Below, in pieces: positions 14,801-18,498 of a DNA stretch of 18,498 bases; position 1 is the stretch's first letter, and every line of letters begins with the position of its first letter. The DNA is taken from positions 1 through 18,498 of the forward strand of contig CAYVRC010000119.1 of the NCBI GenBank assembly GCA_964453205.1, in the 5' to 3' direction. The position numbers and the translations under genes were made by a program. The notes under the pieces are model-generated. The model saw only the letters and a list, made by a program, of their open reading frames with translations, had not been told where the DNA came from and made no database searches. The DNA comes from Crateriforma sp964453205. Lineage in GTDB: Bacteria > Planctomycetota > Planctomycetia > Pirellulales > Pirellulaceae.

Positions 14801-17800
14801 TTAGGCGGAACCGTCGCGTTGCGAAAGGAGCGTCAAGAACTTGTCGATTTCGACTTCCGTCGCGTCGTCGCTGTCGCGCTGGCGTAGCACCCAGTCGACG
14901 ATGCCGGCTTGGTCGACAACGTCGCTCCGATCGCCCGGCGGATCGGGGCCGGTGACCGCAGTCGGTTCCGACGCAAACGTCGCGACTTCGTTCGGTCGAT
15001 CCGTGGCGTCGGAACGTCGGGCGTACCGATTCGGCGCGAGCTGTTGAGGGGCCTGCGGGGAAGGTGCCTGCGGGGAAGGCGCCGTTTCGCCTTCCGCTTG
15101 GCCTCTGGCGTTCATGTCTTGCCGGTTCAACGTGTTCAAGACCAGCAAGACGTCGAGCGCGGTCACCAAGCCGTCGCCGTTGACGTCGTATCCGAACGGG
15201 TCCCCGTCGCCGACCGGCCCGGGCCCGTGCAGGTTCAAGTAATTGATGATCAACAGCGCGTCGTGGGAGGTCACGTCACCGGTGCCGTCGACGTCCTCGG
15301 GCAAGTTTTCGTTGTGGAACGGCTGATCGTTGGGCAAGACCGCGATGGTGAAATTTCCGATCAAGGGATCGATCGACGAATTGCCGTCGATCTGCGCGGT
15401 GATCTGCAAGCGAATCTCGGCGGCTTCTTCACGAACCACCCACTGGCCGTCGACGAGTTTCAGTCGCCCGTCGACGATTTCGAAACTGGGATCGTCGACA
15501 CCGAAGCTGTAGCCGTTGGGCCGCGGCACGCCGTCGACTTCGACGTCTCCGACGCTCGCACCCGGTGTAAATTCCAGGACCGTGTCGCCGCCGAGGGTCA
15601 ACGAAGTGGGGATCTCGAGCACGTCGCCGACACGGATGACGATCGCTTTGGTGAATCGATCGTTGTTGGCTTCGTCGATCGCGGTCACATTGACGGTGAC
15701 TTGATCCTCGGCTTCGTAATCCAGCGAGACGCCATCGGCCAGTCGAAGCTGGTTTTCGTCGACGATGAAACGTTCGTCGTCGACCGTGAAGACGTAGAAC
15801 TGTTCGGGGTCTTGGTCGATTACGAACAGTTCGACGATCACATCGCCCGGTGAATTCTCGTTGACAAAGGCCGGGCCGTGTTGAATGTCCGTGATCGGAT
15901 CGTTGCCGTCGAGCAGCGTCAGGCGGACTCGTTCGGTCAACGCGGCTTCTGTTTCCGCGTCGATGGCGGTCACGGTCAGTTCGACGGGTTCCGGGTTTTC
16001 GAAATCCAGGTCACCGCCGATGAAGATCAGGTTTCCGTTGTCATCGTCGAACCAAGGATGGTCGATCAAAATGCGATGTCCGCCGCCGTCGACGTCGATG
16101 ACTTCGATGGTCCCGATCACGGTTCCGACGGGAATGGTCTCCGGAAACGGACTGACCGAGACGACGACGGCTGTCGGATCATCCGGAACCGGTGTGACCG
16201 AAACGGGTATGGTCACCGAGGTCACGTCGCGGCCGTCGTGCAGCAAGATCGGGATCCCGTCGGTGCCGGCGAAATCGGCGTCGGGCTGATAAAACAGGCC
16301 GCCGTCGGGCGAAGCGGTCGCGGTCGCGTTGCCCGCCGGTCCGGTTTGCAAGATCAAGATCTGGTCGCCGTCGTCATCGACAGCGCCTTGCAGCAATGTC
16401 GGCGGCGGACGACTGAAGGCTTGATCCTCCGACGTCTCAAGGTCCGGCAAGGATTGGTAAAAGGGCGCTCGGTTCGTCCCGGTCAACTTCAAGGCGAACG
16501 TCACGTTCGCCGTCGTGTCACCGGCCAGGACCAAGTCGTGCGCGGCCGGCGATTCGAGTCGGACTTCCGCGATCCCGGCGGCGCCGACGACGGCCAAGGA
16601 ATCGATGCCGGAATCCGGTAGGATCCTGCCGGGCAACACGGAGCGGATCGCACCGACCGATCCGGTGTCGAGCGAGACTTCGGCGATCTGAGTTCCGCCG
16701 CCGAGTTCCAGGATTTTCAGCGTGCCCTCGAGCGGCGAGACGGCCCACAGCAATTCTCTGGTCGCGTCCAAACGCAGCGGGCCGAGCAGTTCGTTGAATC
16801 GGAACAGCGGCGCGAAATTGTTGTTCGCGTCGGCCACGGTGACCCCGCCGGCCGCGTCACGTAGGACCAACAGACCCGACGCGTCGTCGAAATCGACGAG
16901 GTCCGATGTGCCCGCAATCAGAAAACTGCTGGAACTGATCGGCGAAGCCGTTTCGTTGCTCCACAGCTGCGCCAACAACCCGTCCGACGATGGCGTCACC
17001 AGAACGGACCGTGGTCCCGAATCGCTGGTGATCAGTCGCGCGTCCGGGGCGACCACGAAATTGGTCGACGTCAGCTCGATGGCGTTCGGATCGACGGCGT
17101 CCACGCCATGGATTAGCGTCTCGTTGGCAGGCAGGCCTTCCGTTGCGACCGTCGCGATGGCCAAGCCTCGTCCCGCGCCGTCGACGGCGACGTCTCGCCA
17201 ATTCCGCGTCTGCGTCGAGGTCAGCTGGTCGGGTGCGGCATCGCCGCCGGTGACGTCCAGCCTTTGCCACTGATCGGCAGACGGGTCGACAAGCCAGAGC
17301 GAACCGTCCTCGTCGCCTTCGCCGACGACCAGCAGCCGGTTGTCGGCGATCGCCGTCAAGGAGACCGGCGTGAAGCCGTCGACGGGCAGCCCGTCGTTGC
17401 CGGTCCGGCTGATTCGTCCGTCGATCAGATCGGCGACAAAGATTTCCCTCCCGTCGATTCCCACCAAGCGGTTGTCTTGATGAATGACTCCCGTCGCGCC
17501 GGCGATGTTCGGCTGCAAGGACGTCGCGTCGGTTTCCAGCGGAAAGATCTGGGCCTGAGATGCATTTCCGTCGTGCAGCCGAACCGTGTACCGGCCGTCG
17601 GCAAGTCCGGCAAATTCGAACGCTCCGTCGGCGTCCGTCAGAGCGTAAGCTTCGCCCGCATTGAACGTTCCGCCCCCGTCGGCGTCCAGATAGACCAAGC
17701 GATTGGCCAGACCCGATTCGTCCTTCTCGCGTTGAAAACTGGAATCGACATCCTCGAAGACCACGCCGGAGATCGCAGCGAGCACCCGACGCGCGTCGAG

Positions 17801-17845
17801 ACGCTCCAGTCGCAGCTTTCGTCTGGTCCCCCGCCGTTTCTTCAT
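14801..17845 (-). CDS. Large surface protein with SdrD-B-like, cadherin-like and dockerin domains
   Basis: A 1014-residue predicted extracellular protein. The N-terminus (residues 1-24) is very basic and ends in LRLERLDARRVLAA, the LxxLExRxLLA type motif that planctomycetes carry on many giant exported proteins. Next is an SdrD B-like domain (about 27-95: SGVVFEDVDSSFQ, LVYLDADGGGTFNAGE, GRYTVRL). A beta-rich, propeller-like region runs from about 110 to 470. Several cadherin/Ig-like repeats follow (about 480-830), with DDDGDQI and VNENSPGDV motifs. A dockerin type I pair with two calcium loops comes at about 847-910 (DVDGTGDVTSHDAL, DVNGDGLVTALDVL), and then a linker and tail of about 100 residues. 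Its role is probably adhesion or cell-surface structure; no enzyme motif is seen. Start at ATG 17845. The HAD gene follows 36 bp downstream. Confidence 0.88.
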   Translation of the reverse strand: MKKRRGTRRKLRLERLDARRVLAAISGVVFEDVDSSFQREKDESGLANRLVYLDADGGGTFNAGEAYALTDADGAFEFAGLADGRYTVRLHDGNASQAQIFPLETDATSLQPNIAGATGVIHQDNRLVGIDGREIFVADLIDGRISRTGNDGLPVDGFTPVSLTAIADNRLLVVGEGDEDGSLWLVDPSADQWQRLDVTGGDAAPDQLTSTQTRNWRDVAVDGAGRGLAIATVATEGLPANETLIHGVDAVDPNAIELTSTNFVVAPDARLITSDSGPRSVLVTPSSDGLLAQLWSNETASPISSSSFLIAGTSDLVDFDDASGLLVLRDAAGGVTVADANNNFAPLFRFNELLGPLRLDATRELLWAVSPLEGTLKILELGGGTQIAEVSLDTGSVGAIRSVLPGRILPDSGIDSLAVVGAAGIAEVRLESPAAHDLVLAGDTTANVTFALKLTGTNRAPFYQSLPDLETSEDQAFSRPPPTLLQGAVDDDGDQILILQTGPAGNATATASPDGGLFYQPDADFAGTDGIPILLHDGRDVTSVTIPVSVTPVPDDPTAVVVSVSPFPETIPVGTVIGTIEVIDVDGGGHRILIDHPWFDDDNGNLIFIGGDLDFENPEPVELTVTAIDAETEAALTERVRLTLLDGNDPITDIQHGPAFVNENSPGDVIVELFVIDQDPEQFYVFTVDDERFIVDENQLRLADGVSLDYEAEDQVTVNVTAIDEANNDRFTKAIVIRVGDVLEIPTSLTLGGDTVLEFTPGASVGDVEVDGVPRPNGYSFGVDDPSFEIVDGRLKLVDGQWVVREEAAEIRLQITAQIDGNSSIDPLIGNFTIAVLPNDQPFHNENLPEDVDGTGDVTSHDALLIINYLNLHGPGPVGDGDPFGYDVNGDGLVTALDVLLVLNTLNRQDMNARGQAEGETAPSPQAPSPQAPQQLAPNRYARRSDATDRPNEVATFASEPTAVTGPDPPGDRSDVVDQAGIVDWVLRQRDSDDATEVEIDKFLTLLSQRDGSA
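15051..15080. repeat. 15-bp tandem duplication in the dockerin gene
   Basis: GCCTGCGGGGAAGGT at 15051-15065 is repeated at 15066-15080 with one change in the last base. On the coding strand it encodes the APSPQ repeat just after the dockerin domain. It keeps the frame and probably lengthens a flexible linker. Confidence 0.85.
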
Positions 17846-18069
17846 GAATACTTCGCTCGATGCCGCGTGATCCGAACCCCCCGCCGAACGGTTCAGACTG
17901 AATTCGTTAATGGACGCTGTTGGAGCTAGGAAAGTTCCCTTTGAATCTAGAAAATCCCCTCCACACCGTTCCAGTTGGCTGGGCTATCATGGGAAACGGC
18001 GCGTCGATGTGAACGCCCATAGTTTGAACCGATTCACCGCCTGACGAACCCATTTTTTGTCTAAATGCC
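17846..18069. promoter_or_regulatory. Divergent intergenic region with short palindromes
   Basis: These 224 bases separate the dockerin gene from the right-hand exported gene. They contain a perfect inverted repeat TTCAG-A-CTGAA (17892-17902) and a second, GGAA-AG-TTCC (17929-17938). TATCAT at 17985-17990 could be a plus-strand -10 element. Which gene each element serves is unknown. Confidence 0.3.
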
Positions 18070-18498
18070 ATGAAAAAGATGGAAATCCGCCCCTTGAAAC
18101 CGATTCTGCGTTCGCCGGATGTCTGCCGGCAAGTCGTTGTCCGCCGATCCGGTCTGGTGTCGTTGCCGGCCGTGCTGGCCGGGACGCTGATCCTTTGCCT
18201 GACGCTGCCGCCGGCACCGGTTTTCGCACAAGACGATTACGGTGACGAATATGGCGAGGACGGCGATGATTACGGCGACGATTATGGCGATGATTACGGT
18301 GACGACTACGGCGGTGGGTCGTCCGCGCGTCGCGGCGGAGGATCGCTGCAGCAAGCGTTGACGGCTTTCGCACCGGCCCTCGGCGGCGACGCGGAAAGCG
18401 GTGCGATGACGGCCCTGTTTTCGCCGACCGCGGCGGTTCCGCTGGAGCAAGGCCCGAAGTTGTACAATGACGCCCAAGCGGCTTTTCGCGCCGGCAAT
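18070..18498 (+). CDS. Exported protein with DYGDD repeat, 3' end cut by the window
   Basis: 143 codons are open to the window edge from the ATG at 18070. A signal peptide is clear: a basic n-region (KKMEIRPLKPILRS and VVVRRS), hydrophobic SLPAVLAGTLILCLTLPP, and cleavage near VFA-QDD. The mature protein opens with a run of Asp-Tyr-Gly units (DYGDEYGEDGDDYGDDYG and on), strongly acidic, then a Gly/Ser/Arg linker. It ends, as far as seen, with LYNDAQAAFRAGN, which resembles the first helix of a TPR repeat. I do not recognise the family. The earlier ATG at 18065 stops at once (ATG CCA TGA). An ATG at 18079 is an alternative start. There is no clear ribosome-binding site. It is divergent from the dockerin gene. 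Confidence 0.75.
   Translation, partial: MKKMEIRPLKPILRSPDVCRQVVVRRSGLVSLPAVLAGTLILCLTLPPAPVFAQDDYGDEYGEDGDDYGDDYGDDYGDDYGGGSSARRGGGSLQQALTAFAPALGGDAESGAMTALFSPTAAVPLEQGPKLYNDAQAAFRAGN
18231..18312 (+). repeat. Imperfect 12-15 bp repeat encoding DYGDD units
   Basis: About six degenerate copies of GAYGATTAYGGY-like units, in frame with the exported gene and encoding the DYGDD/EYGED run. Synonymous differences between copies (TAC/TAT, GAC/GAT) suggest the repeat is selected at protein level rather than freshly expanded. Confidence 0.8.

Noticed and set aside
14909..15853. 314-aa plus-strand open frame
   Set aside because: Antisense to the dockerin gene; composition of an antisense frame (Asp/Val/Arg-rich), no domains.

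Overview
The window looks like a chromosomal segment of a planctomycete, probably in or near the Pirellulaceae (Rhodopirellula-like). This is inferred from four things. The DNA is GC-rich with strong third-position bias. Start sites often use TTG or GTG with weak Shine-Dalgarno sequences. Several predicted exported proteins are of types common in that phylum: a DUF1598-type protein, a very large dockerin protein with an N-terminal LExLExRxLLA-type motif, and a multihaem cytochrome. Genes are loosely packed and often divergent or convergent. I see no rRNA, tRNA, CRISPR, transposase or phage gene.

Layout. 1-78 (-): possible 5' end of a gene leaving the window. 271-1668 (-): exported DUF1598-type protein. 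1849-4005 (+): FHA-GAF-AAA+-Fis sigma-54 activator. 4006-5283 (-): SufS cysteine desulfurase, whose stop codon abuts the activator's stop with no spacer. 5293-5769 (-): SufU/IscU-like protein that has lost two of the usual metal-ligand cysteines. 5885-7840 (-): 651-aa exported protein of unknown function. 8136-8759 (+): exported Gly-rich BON-domain protein. 8761-8956: 27-bp tandem repeat array broken by a 100-N assembly gap. 9005-10531 (+): DASH-type cryptochrome/photolyase. 10552-11067 (-): thiol peroxidase. About 11226-13460 (+): seven-haem c-type cytochrome with a C-terminal membrane anchor. 13460-13498: strong bidirectional terminator. 13525-13887 (-): 120-aa exported protein with 17 cysteines. 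14087-14764 (-): HAD-family phosphatase. 14801-17845 (-): 1014-aa surface protein with SdrD-B-like, cadherin/Ig-like and dockerin parts. 18070-18498 (+): start of an exported protein with a DYGDD repeat, cut by the window end.

How the genes relate. The clearest functional unit is sufU-like/sufS (9-bp gap), a sulfur-mobilising pair for Fe-S assembly; no sufBCD is in view. DASH photolyase and Tpx are convergent neighbours that both deal with photo-oxidative damage, but they are transcribed separately. The multihaem cytochrome is divergent from tpx. The remaining genes are mostly exported proteins of unknown role.

The items most worth following are the ligand-depleted SufU-like protein beside an apparently intact SufS, the cysteine-saturated small exported protein, the seven-haem cytochrome, and the unresolved tandem-repeat array. 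I did not find a convincing multi-gene novel system such as a defence island or biosynthetic cluster.
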